NCBI GenBank assembly: GCA_021828245.1
Contig: JAKASC010000029.1
Coordinates: 1-14,648 of the forward strand
Length of the DNA: 14,648 bases
Reading direction: 5' to 3'
DNA from: Acidobacteriota bacterium
GTDB lineage: Bacteria > Acidobacteriota > Terriglobia > UBA7540
The notes under the pieces were generated by a model that did not search any database, had not been told where the DNA came from, and saw only the letters and a program-made list of their open reading frames with translations. The position numbers were made by a program, and so were the translations under genes. Within the stretch, counting starts at the first letter, position 1. Each line of letters starts with the position of its first letter. Below are positions 1 to 7,698 of this stretch, in pieces.

Positions 1-24
1 TCGTTCCACAGATACCGTACTCAT
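1..24 (-). CDS. start of a further operon gene, truncated by the window edge
   Basis: An ATG at 22-24 (minus strand) opens a frame reading MSTVSVER before the window ends. It is preceded by a clear Shine-Dalgarno (AAAGGAGC, plus-strand positions 32-39) seven bases from the ATG. The gap to the stop of the upstream LarA-like gene (44-46) is only 19 bases, so the gene is very probably the next member of the same operon. Eight residues are too few to identify the product. Confidence 0.6.
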
Positions 25-43
25 GGCTTGCGCTCCTTTCGTT

Positions 44-1342
44 TCAAACGGTTGAAACCCGCTCGGCTTCGGCGGCGGCAGGCGTCGGAAGCGACGGCAG
101 AACAAAGCCCGCGTGGGGAATATAGGCTATTCTCGCGCCCGGCCGCAACTTGCCCAGCTCTGCATTAATCGTCGCCACGGGGTCCGGCGCGGGGTGAAGA
201 TGACACCGGCGCACGAAGGATTCGTCAAGGTCGGAGACCAGGAAAATCCGCGCCCGCTCGCCCAGGCGCGCCACCCAGTAAGCCTTGTGGCCTCCGACCA
301 CGAAATTTTGCCGCAGTTCGCGTTCCATTTCCGAGGAATTGGCAAAAGCCTCCACCCATTCTTCAAATTTGCGCGAACCGGACCCATCGCGACATTCCGC
401 AAAGTAAATCATCGTTCCACCTGGGGCGAGGGCGCGCGATGCGTTTTCCATCCCTTTATGGGCCTGCCGCAAATCAATGTCAAACGGAAAGCCGCCGGCG
501 CTGGCAAGTACAAGGTCATAGGGCTTTGAGATGGGGATGCCGTACATCTGATCCACGATTTTGCACCCTGCTCGATGCGCGCGGTCGTAGTGGCCGGCCA
601 CGACGTGGACCAGTTCACCGTCAGGATTCAGCACCACGTTCAATAAGAAATCCGGATTCAGCATCCGGCAAGCCTCGAGCAAGTCCTCATGGGCGGGGTT
701 GCCGTCGAGCAGACCTGCCCGGCATTGGGGGTCCAGAATGAACTTGTGGTTGAACGTGGTCGTCTCGACGCCCGCCACGCCGGGAACCAAACTTTTCCGC
801 CCGCCACTATACCCGGCAATCAGATGGTAAATAATCTCGCCGGTCAGGATGACACGGTCCGACTCCCAAACTCGTCGGTTGATCCAAACCGGATTGCCAC
901 GCGAGGTTCGGCCGATCAGGACAAGGCGCTCTCGGTCGCTACTATCGTGGTCATAGAGAGCGACTCGGCGCGCCACCTCGTGCCCGACAATTTCCCTTCG
1001 CTCCTCTTCAGACTGACGGCGGTGAATCCCCAAGGCAAAGATGATCGCAATATCGCCATCGGTGACCCCCGCCGCGTTCAACTCATCCAGCAGCACAGGC
1101 AAAAATACGTCGCTGCGGACCAGCCGCGTGATGTCATTCACGAGGATGGTAATGCGCTCTCCGGGGCGAACCATTTGCCTCAAGGGCGGTGTGCCGATTG
1201 GATGGCTGAGCGCAGCGCGAACGGCTGCCGTAGCGTCGCCGAGCGCAGGGAAGGGGTTGGCCTCGAGGGTGTCATAGGGGATGTTCTCCGGCACCGAGAC
1301 AGGGACCGCGTCCGCGCCATAACGGAAAACAAACTGGTTCAT
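44..1342 (-). CDS. LarA-family nickel-dependent 2-hydroxyacid racemase/epimerase
   Basis: The 432-residue product is full length for LarA (DUF2088 N-terminal plus LarA C-terminal domain). Known LarA enzymes carry a nickel-pincer nucleotide (NPN) fixed to a lysine and racemise or epimerise 2-hydroxy acids by hydride transfer in the cytoplasm. The functional residues are visible: D70 and R73 in NDITR, H107 in LGIHRR, H173 in IIYHLIAGYSGGRKS, the cofactor lysine K183 in that motif, H199 in TTFNHKF, and K296 in QAHKGMEN. All lie one or two residues from the Lactobacillus plantarum LarA numbering, so the fold and chemistry look intact. The start codon is ATG at 1340-1342 with only a weak upstream AGG. 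A 242-bp gap separates it from the lyase gene upstream. No larB, larC or larE cofactor genes are in the window. The family also contains racemases for other short hydroxy acids and a D-gluconate 2-epimerase, so 'lactate' should not be assumed. Confidence 0.88.
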   Translation of the reverse strand: MNQFVFRYGADAVPVSVPENIPYDTLEANPFPALGDATAAVRAALSHPIGTPPLRQMVRPGERITILVNDITRLVRSDVFLPVLLDELNAAGVTDGDIAIIFALGIHRRQSEEERREIVGHEVARRVALYDHDSSDRERLVLIGRTSRGNPVWINRRVWESDRVILTGEIIYHLIAGYSGGRKSLVPGVAGVETTTFNHKFILDPQCRAGLLDGNPAHEDLLEACRMLNPDFLLNVVLNPDGELVHVVAGHYDRAHRAGCKIVDQMYGIPISKPYDLVLASAGGFPFDIDLRQAHKGMENASRALAPGGTMIYFAECRDGSGSRKFEEWVEAFANSSEMERELRQNFVVGGHKAYWVARLGERARIFLVSDLDESFVRRCHLHPAPDPVATINAELGKLRPGARIAYIPHAGFVLPSLPTPAAAEAERVSTV

Positions 1343-1584
1343 TCTGACATCAGCCTAAACAACTCCGTCGGCAATCACAAGGGCGACTCTATGGGAGAAC
1401 CCCGCCCGTCAACGGGCATCCGCAGTGAAGGTCCGCGAAGCATCTCACCAACCCTCGTGGCCGGTCCGTGCGAGGGGCATACCCGCTCTTGCCGGCGAAG
1501 AAGCTTTGCCTTTCGTCGGTCGCGAGTCCCAGGGATGTTCGCGCCCGCATCGCAAGGGGTGTCCTGGGAGAGTCTTCCGCGTCC
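1343..1584. other. gap between lyase and LarA-like genes
   Basis: These 242 bases lie inside an otherwise tight minus-strand operon. A small GC hairpin (GCCCG-TCAA-CGGGC, 1404-1417) sits about 60 bases ahead of the LarA-like start, without a following T-run. A minus-strand frame starting at 1592 overlaps the lyase stop but is arginine-rich and resembles nothing I know, so it is not called. The gap may hold a processing site or an internal promoter, but neither is evident. Confidence 0.3.
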
Positions 1585-2748
1585 TCATGCACTGCGGTAG
1601 AGCTTGGTCAGCACAAACTCTCGATGCCCGAGCACCTCCGCTGCCGTCAGCCGGCCGTTGGCCGTTCGCACCATCAGCTCCAGCAGCTTCTTCCCCGCGT
1701 CGGCAAGGGTCATTTCTCCCTTGAGAATAGGGGAAACGTCCAAATCAATGTGTTCACTCATCGTCGCACAGGTAAGTGGATTGCCCGACAGCTTAATCAC
1801 CGGCAAAATGGGATTGCCCACGATGTTTCCTTGCCCCGTGGGAAACAAGTGCAGCGCCGCACCTGAGGCTGCCCAAAGCGTCAGCGCTTCTGCGGCGGCT
1901 GAAGAGGTGTCCATGAACCACAAACCCCGCCCGGTGGGTGCTTCGGCTGGCTTCAACACCCCGACAAACTTCGCCCTCTTCCCAATCTTTTGAATATTCC
2001 CCAAAGCCTTCTCTTCAATCGTCGTCAGGCCGCCTCGAATGTTTCCTTTCGTGGGTTGCGATTCGGAGAGGTCGTCGGTTTTGTGGCGCTTGATGAATTC
2101 GTCGTAGGAGGCCCACGTCTTCATAAAGGCTTCCGCGACTTCAGGGGTTGCCGCCCGCTGCTTCACCAGGTGCTCGGCGCCGGTCAATTCGGAGGTCTCA
2201 CCAAAACACGCGATGCCCCCCCGCTGTACCAGGTGATCCACGACTTCCCCGACCGTGGGACAGGACGCCAGGCCGGTGGTTGTGTCGGACTCGCCGCACT
2301 TCGTTGAAACATAGATTTCTTCCAGCCGACATGACTCGCGTCGCTGCTCGGACGCCCACTGCACAAATTCCATGGCCTTCCGTGCGGCCTCGGCAATGGT
2401 TTTCAGGTCGCCGTGACGCTCAATGGAGAACCCTGCTACCGGCTTGCCGGTTTGGGCGATTCCCTGGACGATTCGGTCGGTCCAGCCCGGCTCAATGCCG
2501 ATGACGACGGCCGCCGCCACATTCGGATTGGCGCCGGTGCCGATCATCGTCCGAAAAAACAATTCCAAATCCTCCCCAAATTGCAGCCTTCCGTAGGCGT
2601 GCGGTAGGGGCAGCGTGCCTTGAATCAGCCGTCCAACCCCTTCGGCCGCTGCGTTGGAGATATCATCCACGGGTAGAATCACCACGTGATTGCGAATTCC
2701 GATCGCGCCGTTGGCCCGCCGGTATCCCTGGAAAGTTAGCTCTGCCAT
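1585..2748 (-). CDS. UxaA/SuyB-type lyase, large (catalytic) subunit
   Basis: The 387-residue product belongs to the D-galactarate/altronate dehydratase C-terminal (UxaA/GarD) superfamily, which also includes the beta subunit of (2R)-sulfolactate sulfo-lyase (SuyB). These enzymes eliminate water or sulfite from the C2-C3 region of hydroxy acids. Visible features are GYRRANGAIGIRNH at 8-21, PHAYGRLQFGED at 49-60, GTGANPNVAA at 70-79, the cysteine motif KCGESDTTTGLAS at 150-162 (C151 is the likely metal ligand), and PTGQGNIVGNPILPVIKL at 303-320. The PHAYGRLQFG signature is, as I recall, closer to SuyB-like proteins than to classical altronate dehydratase, which has a GCG motif there. That points away from altronate but does not prove sulfolactate. 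I chose ATG 2748, with AGAGGTGG just upstream inside the small-subunit gene. A GTG at 2757 (four-residue leader MVAM) is the alternative. Only two bases separate it from the small-subunit stop, indicating translational coupling. Confidence 0.82.
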   Translation of the reverse strand: MAELTFQGYRRANGAIGIRNHVVILPVDDISNAAAEGVGRLIQGTLPLPHAYGRLQFGEDLELFFRTMIGTGANPNVAAAVVIGIEPGWTDRIVQGIAQTGKPVAGFSIERHGDLKTIAEAARKAMEFVQWASEQRRESCRLEEIYVSTKCGESDTTTGLASCPTVGEVVDHLVQRGGIACFGETSELTGAEHLVKQRAATPEVAEAFMKTWASYDEFIKRHKTDDLSESQPTKGNIRGGLTTIEEKALGNIQKIGKRAKFVGVLKPAEAPTGRGLWFMDTSSAAAEALTLWAASGAALHLFPTGQGNIVGNPILPVIKLSGNPLTCATMSEHIDLDVSPILKGEMTLADAGKKLLELMVRTANGRLTAAEVLGHREFVLTKLYRSA

Positions 2749-2750
2749 TG

Positions 2751-3029
2751 CTACCACCTCTTTGTCTTCAGATTGTGAACGTGTACATGCTCGCCGGCGC
2801 GAATGGGCTGCACCACCCGGCCGATGTCCTCGCCGTACTTCACGACGGTATCGCCCGGCTGAAAATCCTTGAGGGCAATTTTGTGGCCGAGGGGGATCGC
2901 CTCGCGCGCCGTCAGATCTAACAATACACCGTTATCGAGAGCCTTCCCCTTGACCTTCTGGCCTGGCTGAATGTCCATGACCACGACGCCCACCGTGTCA
3001 CGATGGTCATGGAGCAGAAACTCTACCAT
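2751..3029 (-). CDS. UxaA/SuyA-type lyase, small SAF-domain subunit
   Basis: The 92-residue protein begins MVEFLLHDHRDTVGVVVMDI and ends HVHVHNLKTKRW. This is the SAF/UxaA N-terminal domain, which is fused to the large domain in altronate dehydratase and separate in split enzymes such as SuyAB. The conserved pieces are DTVGVVV near residue 11, GHKIALKDFQPGDTVVKYGEDIG at 48-70 and the histidine-rich HVHVHN at 81-86. The start at 3027-3029 is well supported by a textbook AAAGGAGG five to six bases upstream. The open frame continues further upstream to 3167, but that extension lacks an SD and overlaps the promoter region, so I reject it. The subunit probably forms a heteromer with the product of the gene two bases downstream. 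The very strong SD, as the first gene of the operon, suggests efficient translation. Confidence 0.85.
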   Translation of the reverse strand: MVEFLLHDHRDTVGVVVMDIQPGQKVKGKALDNGVLLDLTAREAIPLGHKIALKDFQPGDTVVKYGEDIGRVVQPIRAGEHVHVHNLKTKRW

Positions 3030-3050
3030 GTTGCCTCCTTTCGCTGAGAT

Positions 3051-3085
3051 ATCATATACTAATTTCGATTCAGAGAAAATAGCAA
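3051..3085 (-). promoter_or_regulatory. candidate promoter of the lyase/LarA operon
   Basis: The minus strand carries TTGCTA (3080-3085), an 18-bp spacer and TAGTAT (3056-3061), overlapped by a better -10-like TATGAT (3051-3056). The stretch is clearly more AT-rich than its surroundings and sits just upstream of the operon's first SD. Matches to sigma-70 consensus are four of six bases in each hexamer, so this is only a candidate. No clear operator palindrome was recognised. Confidence 0.3.
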
Positions 3086-3347
3086 TTTCAAATGCGACCA
3101 CATCGTGAACCCCGGAAGGGACGCATGTCTCCTCGGGAGTTGAGATTGAAGAATCGGCAGTGATCACGGCACCGCCCGGCTGATCTTCCTTTCCTGGCTA
3201 GGCAAGATTCTCTATTGAGGTGGTTGACGTAGATTCGGCCGCGGGGTTCGCCGCCTGACGACAGCCTCAGAAGGCTGACACCCAAGGCCTGAAGCCTCTC
3301 TCGCTGACGAGCGGTCCGGCTAGGGTAGTTTGGTGACGACGGTTTCT
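3086..3347. other. noncoding stretch upstream of the operon
   Basis: No recognisable gene is present on either strand. One small perfect hairpin, CAGCCT-CAGA-AGGCTG at 3262-3277, is visible. A minus-strand frame (3088-3351) exists but its product is arginine/serine-rich, shows no familiar motif and ends within the promoter region, so it is not called. Confidence 0.35.
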
Positions 3348-3790
3348 TCACCGATCCGATAACCCAGCAGACACAGACGCGTCAAGGCCAGCAAGGCCCT
3401 CGGGCAGGGTGAGGGCATCGGCGAGCTTTGCCGGGATGCCCCCCAGCGGCGCGACGTGCAAGCCGTCTGGCCTTTCGAGCCGGGCCTTCAAGTCGCGTAA
3501 GTAAACCCGAAAAAACTTCCCAGCGTTTGTTACCACACTCACCGGCGCGACCGTGAAGGGCGGTTGCTTCGGCTCGTAAGAAACCAGCTTGACGCCGGGC
3601 GGCAGGAGAGCCTTAACTTCCGCAAGGCTCGGCGCACGCCAACCGAACCGTCATCCCCTTGCGCCCTCGACGCACAACTCGACAAGCGCCGCGCTTGCCG
3701 CTTCGGGCCAATCGCCGCCTGCCAGCTCTGCGACCGCCAACCACGGCTTGCAAGTGTCGGCTTGCCGGTCGCAATTCTGCTCTGATTGTC
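3348..3790 (-). pseudogene. frameshifted remnant resembling a phage/plasmid DUF3631 protein
   Basis: No single frame is open across this stretch, but successive minus-strand frames read as protein. One frame, entering near 3790, gives DRQADTCKPWLAVAELAGGDWPEAASAALVEL and then a stop at 3651-3653. A second gives DDGSVGVR. A third runs LAEVKALLPPGVKLVSYEPK through VYLRDLKARLERPDG to a stop at 3348. The first piece resembles the DUF3631 segment found in primase/helicase-like proteins of phages and plasmids (pattern DRAAD-W-PLLAIAD-AGGDWP), and GVRLLADIRA-like text normally follows, as it does here. At least two frameshifts are needed, so the gene is dead. It points to a past mobile-element insertion beside the receptor gene. 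The tail may come from a second ORF. Assignment is from memory of the family pattern only. Confidence 0.42.
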
Positions 3791-3791
3791 G

Positions 3792-3828
3792 GCCCGGCCG
3801 AGATTTGAACCGCGCATCTCGGCCGGGC
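3792..3828 (-). terminator. 13-bp perfect hairpin downstream of the TonB receptor
   Basis: GCCCGGCCGAGAT and its exact reverse complement are separated by 11 bases, just after the receptor's stop codon (3839-3841) on the minus strand. Position and strength suit transcription termination, but no T-run follows, so it is not a classical intrinsic terminator. The right arm and loop contain GGTTCAAATC, which resembles a tRNA T-arm. The rest of a tRNA cannot be folded here. Confidence 0.4.
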
Positions 3829-3838
3829 TTGCAGAGAG

Positions 3839-6800
3839 CTAAAATTTCAGCTTCAGCGAGAGCTGAACTCGTCTTGGGAAATTCTGCTGGTTAAAGGGCA
3901 CGGTCCCGAATCCGCTCCAGCTTCCATTGGCCTGCTGGACAGGACCTCCGTCGAAAATCCAGGTGTCGGGACCTGGGAATAAGGGGGTGTTCATCATGTT
4001 AAAGGCGTCGGCCCGAATTTCCAGTAGCTTGGACTCCGAAAAATGTACGTCCTTTTCAAGCGTGAAATCGAGGTTGGGGATGTACGGTTGGCGGAGGTAG
4101 CCCACCTGGTCCGGCTCGACGGCAAGCCCGCCGCTGGGGGTGGGAGAGTAACAATTCAGCGGCACACCGTTGCAATTGTTGAGCCACTCCTTAAACGTAG
4201 GGCCGCCGGCCGGAACAATGCTGTTCGTTTTGAGCCAGTAGCAGCCGGTGCACTGCGGGAAGGATTCCGGGAATCCCGTGGCATCGCTGAAAATCCAACT
4301 CATTCGCCAGTTGTTGATGAGGGCTCCGACCGGTGCAGAGGGATGCGGCAGGATGTATTTCGCGCCGCGCCCGAAAGGCAGGTCCCACACTCCGGTGAGG
4401 GTGAAGATTTGCGTCCGGTCGTAGGGTACAGGCTCGTAGAGGGGGCGCGGATCAATCCAAGGCCAGCCGTTCGTGTAATGAGACAGCTCCAAGTCTTTCG
4501 AATACGTGTAGGCAAGCTGGAGGCTCAATCCGCGCGTTGCTCCATAGAGTCTTTTGCCAAGTTTGACCTGCAACGAATCGAACCACGTCTTGCCGTTGGG
4601 CATGGTCCAATCCCCGACCAATCCAAACTCGCTGAGTGAAACTAGCAGGTTCTCGGCAGAAACCGTCGGGGAAGACCCCATGCCGCTAGTGATTGGCAGA
4701 ACGCCGTAATAGGGATTGGGAACCTGCGCGCCGAGGGCGCTGCTAATCGCGGCGCAGTTGTCCTGGAAGTAAGTGTTCTGCAAACATTGATCGTAGCCAA
4801 AGCTCCGGGGCAAAAGGTTCTCCCAATAACCGAACGAACTAATCCCGCCGTAGGCACGGACGGCCCGGGCGTAATTGCCCGCATACTTCACCGAGAGCAT
4901 CATGTGGGCCGGCAATTCGCGCTCGATTCCCAGCGACATAATCATCGAGCGCGGTATCTTCCGCTGGGGGAAATCAATCAGCGCCGTGTTGCCGAGAGCG
5001 GTCTCAAGGCCCAGTGAAGCGCCAACGGGTTTCTGAAGCCCGTTCGGAAAAGGATCGCCGCTGGCGAAGTAATTTGTGGGGGTGATGCCGTTGAGCGAAG
5101 AGGTGTAACCGGTCGTAATGCTGAAGCCATCGGTGGTTCCCGCTTCAATTCCATAAGAGAACATGTAGCCCCATCCCCCGCGAATGACCGTTTTGTTATT
5201 CAATGAGTAAGCGAAACCGAGACGAGGCTGGATATTGCTCCAATCGGTATTGTAGGCGTCGCGGCTTTGACCGTTCACTCCCGGAAACAGCAACCCGCCG
5301 TAAACCGTGCCGGGTTTAATAGCCGGGCCGGAGGTCACACCCATTGCGGTATAGATGGCTTGGGTGGCTGCGTTCCAGGCCGCAATGTTGGAAGCATTGG
5401 TAATGTTCGCTTGATAGGTGGCGTTGTTCGTGATGGGATTGACACAGGTAAAGCACATGCCGCGGTTAAGCCGGTTATAGCGCTCGCGCAGTCCGCGCTC
5501 CACATCGTACCGAACCCCGATATTGAGCGTGAGTCTGTTGGTAACCCGCCAGTTATCCTGGCCGTAGATGGAAAACATGGGAAAGCCTTCGTATATAGTA
5601 TCGTTCCAGTCCACGCCACCGCTGTCGGGGTACCCCAGCAGGAGGTCGGCAATCACGTTGCCACTGGTTCCGGACATACCGGGCGGCAGTTGGCCTCGGT
5701 TGGTGGGGTTGTACTCGGTGTATTGAGTGCCGAACGTGAAATCACCGTTGGGGTGACCCACCGAAAACGGGTTGGCCCAATTGTATTCTCCGATCGCGCC
5801 TCCGAACTCGAAGGTTTGCGAGCCATGGACTTTGGTGAAGTCGGCGTTAAAGGCCAGATTCTGCTGAACCTCATTCGACGTGGAATTGCCGACCACTTGA
5901 GGATAAAGTTCGCTGAAGTAAAACTCGGGCAGCAGATCCTTCGTCGTCGTCGGGGCGTGCTGGAAACCCGTCAGTCCGATAGACGCCGGCGTGGGGGTCG
6001 AAAGCGGACCATCCGGAAATGAGTCCCAGAAGCGCGAATAGGAAAGCTTAAAGTCTCCCACCATGTTGGGCGAGAAGGTATGGGTCATGTCTGTGGTCGC
6101 TACGATGTTGGCGCGACGCGTATTAATATTGCCGTTTTCGGCCGGACCCGTGAACCCGCTCACGTCCCGGAACTCCGTCCCCCACTGATCCTCAAATGTG
6201 CTGTACCATCGCGTCCGGTCGCTGGTGATCCAATCCACTCGGGCCATCGGCTGATAATAACGGTACTTATCGGGCACGTTGGCAATGTAGTTGTTGACCA
6301 TGGAATTGGTGTTGATGTTGGGCAGCGGGAACAAGTTCAGAATTGCGGCCCCGATGGGGTTAATGCGGCTGGCGGGAATGGTGTCATTCGGAAATTCGGT
6401 GCGACTGTAGTTATTATTCGGGCAATTGCCGATCGTCCCTCCCGGAGAATTGCAGACTGTGGTTGCGGGGTCAAACACATCGTAACCGCTAGGCGTGAAA
6501 TTCACACCCTGTCCCGACTGCGGCCGGAGGTAGGCCGGGGGCACGCTCGTAATGGTCGTAAAAGGAATATTCTCCCAATAGCCCTCGAAGCTCCCGAAGA
6601 AAAACGCTCGGTTGTGGATGAGGGGTCCGCCGAAGGTTCCACCGTACTGTTCCTGGTGAACATTCTGCCTTGGAATACCGTTGAGATTATTTTCAAAGTT
6701 GTTGGCGTTGAGCTTTCCGTTCTCCATGTAATCGTAAAGATCACCGTGAAACTGATTCGTTCCCGCTCTTGTGACGATGTTCACAATTCCGCCGTTGGTT

Positions 6801-7546
6801 TGTCCATAACGCGCATCGTAAGGGTTGGTCATGACGTTGACTTCTTGCACGGCATCTACGTTGGGCGCAACCTCCCAACTTCCCTCGTCACCATAGCCGC
6901 CCATCATCGTGATGTTGGACCCGTTCAGGGTAAACAGGTTGTAGCCCACCAATCCCCCGCCGATGGTGTATTCGTTGTTGACGTCCCACCCGCGGGTACC
7001 CGAGAAGCCACTCGACCCAAACGTTTCTTGGGTGAATTGCGACCCGGGCGTCGTTTCAATCAGCATGTAAACCTGACGACCGTCCAGTGGCAAATTCTGG
7101 ACGGCTCGCTCGGAGATGATTGTTCCTCCTGAGCCGCTCGATGTTCTCAAAAGTGGAGGGGCAGCGGTCACGGTGACCGACTGGGTGGGCGCGCCCACCT
7201 GAAGTCTAAAATTCAGAGCCCGCGACTCCGCAGCCACAATCAGCACGTTGGCCTGAACAGCCGTCTTAAAGCCTTGGGCCTTCACCGTCACGGTGTAATT
7301 TGCCGGCAGGACGTACGGAATGTAATAAAGACCGGTCGAGTTCGTTTTGGCAGTGTAGGACTGATGCGTGGTTTCGTTGGTCACGGTAACCACGGCACCG
7401 GGAACTGCCGCGCCCGAAGGATCGGTGACTTGTCCCGTCAGGGAGGAACGAAACTCCTGCGCTCTAGCCCCGCCAGGTAAAAAGCCCAGGCACGCCACAG
7501 TCAAAAGCAGAGCAAGGTAAAGAATCTCAACGCTGCGAGTGCGCAT
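3839..7546 (-). CDS. Oar-like TonB-dependent outer-membrane receptor
   Basis: The 1235-residue outer-membrane transporter is of the type abundant in Acidobacteriota. A signal peptide spans 1-29 (hydrophobic 9-24, cleavage after GGARA). A carboxypeptidase-regulatory-like Ig domain follows at about 31-115 (LTGQVTDPSGAAVPGAVVTV, then TNSTGLYYIPYVLPANYTVTV and KAQGFKTAV). The plug domain comes next (VTVTAAPPLLRTSSGSGG, VQNLPLDGRQ, VNVMTNPYDARYGQTNGGIV, AGTNQFHGDLYDYMENGKLN). The beta-barrel ends in the aromatic C-terminus RRVQLSLKLKF. Barrel hallmarks include RLTLNIGVRYDVE, IRGGWGYMFSYG and LRADAFN-like EIRADAFNMMNTPLF near the end. The ATG at 7544-7546 has GAGGTGA six bases upstream. Such receptors import large substrates using TonB/ExbB/ExbD energy. 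The substrate cannot be read from sequence. It stands alone, convergent with nothing, and separated from the catabolic operon by a gene remnant. Confidence 0.92.
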   Translation of the reverse strand: MRTRSVEILYLALLLTVACLGFLPGGARAQEFRSSLTGQVTDPSGAAVPGAVVTVTNETTHQSYTAKTNSTGLYYIPYVLPANYTVTVKAQGFKTAVQANVLIVAAESRALNFRLQVGAPTQSVTVTAAPPLLRTSSGSGGTIISERAVQNLPLDGRQVYMLIETTPGSQFTQETFGSSGFSGTRGWDVNNEYTIGGGLVGYNLFTLNGSNITMMGGYGDEGSWEVAPNVDAVQEVNVMTNPYDARYGQTNGGIVNIVTRAGTNQFHGDLYDYMENGKLNANNFENNLNGIPRQNVHQEQYGGTFGGPLIHNRAFFFGSFEGYWENIPFTTITSVPPAYLRPQSGQGVNFTPSGYDVFDPATTVCNSPGGTIGNCPNNNYSRTEFPNDTIPASRINPIGAAILNLFPLPNINTNSMVNNYIANVPDKYRYYQPMARVDWITSDRTRWYSTFEDQWGTEFRDVSGFTGPAENGNINTRRANIVATTDMTHTFSPNMVGDFKLSYSRFWDSFPDGPLSTPTPASIGLTGFQHAPTTTKDLLPEFYFSELYPQVVGNSTSNEVQQNLAFNADFTKVHGSQTFEFGGAIGEYNWANPFSVGHPNGDFTFGTQYTEYNPTNRGQLPPGMSGTSGNVIADLLLGYPDSGGVDWNDTIYEGFPMFSIYGQDNWRVTNRLTLNIGVRYDVERGLRERYNRLNRGMCFTCVNPITNNATYQANITNASNIAAWNAATQAIYTAMGVTSGPAIKPGTVYGGLLFPGVNGQSRDAYNTDWSNIQPRLGFAYSLNNKTVIRGGWGYMFSYGIEAGTTDGFSITTGYTSSLNGITPTNYFASGDPFPNGLQKPVGASLGLETALGNTALIDFPQRKIPRSMIMSLGIERELPAHMMLSVKYAGNYARAVRAYGGISSFGYWENLLPRSFGYDQCLQNTYFQDNCAAISSALGAQVPNPYYGVLPITSGMGSSPTVSAENLLVSLSEFGLVGDWTMPNGKTWFDSLQVKLGKRLYGATRGLSLQLAYTYSKDLELSHYTNGWPWIDPRPLYEPVPYDRTQIFTLTGVWDLPFGRGAKYILPHPSAPVGALINNWRMSWIFSDATGFPESFPQCTGCYWLKTNSIVPAGGPTFKEWLNNCNGVPLNCYSPTPSGGLAVEPDQVGYLRQPYIPNLDFTLEKDVHFSESKLLEIRADAFNMMNTPLFPGPDTWIFDGGPVQQANGSWSGFGTVPFNQQNFPRRVQLSLKLKF

Positions 7547-7667
7547 CGAAGTTCACCTCACAATATGAATTTTGGAGAAAAGCCCGGAACCCGAACCATC
7601 CATCAGGCGGGGAATCACCCCCGTCTCCAGCAGTCAGCTATTTTAAATTGCTTTTTCTGCTCGTCAG

Positions 7668-7698
7668 CTTATAAAGTCCCCAAACCAAATGCAAGCAA
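7668..7698 (-). promoter_or_regulatory. weak candidate promoter of the receptor gene
   Basis: On the minus strand a TATAAG (7668-7673) matches five of six bases of a -10 box. Possible -35 boxes are TTGCAT (7689-7694, spacer 15) or TTGCTT (7693-7698, spacer 19), and neither has ideal spacing. It lies about 120 bases before the receptor start. The leader between them contains GGGG-GTGATT-CCCC, but I recognise no riboswitch there. Confidence 0.22.

Noticed and set aside
1389..1592. Minus-strand 67-codon frame overlapping the lyase stop by ATGA
   Set aside because: No homology I can recognise, arginine/serine-rich product, and no SD of its own; probably chance.
3030..3167. Longer start for the small lyase subunit
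   Set aside because: The upstream extension lacks an SD and overlaps promoter-like DNA. The internal ATG at 3029 has an ideal AAAGGAGG and matches the family length.
5267..6022. Long plus-strand frames opposite the TonB receptor (also 6080-7132 and 4043-4639)
   Set aside because: They are antisense shadows of a well-supported receptor gene and show no family motifs.
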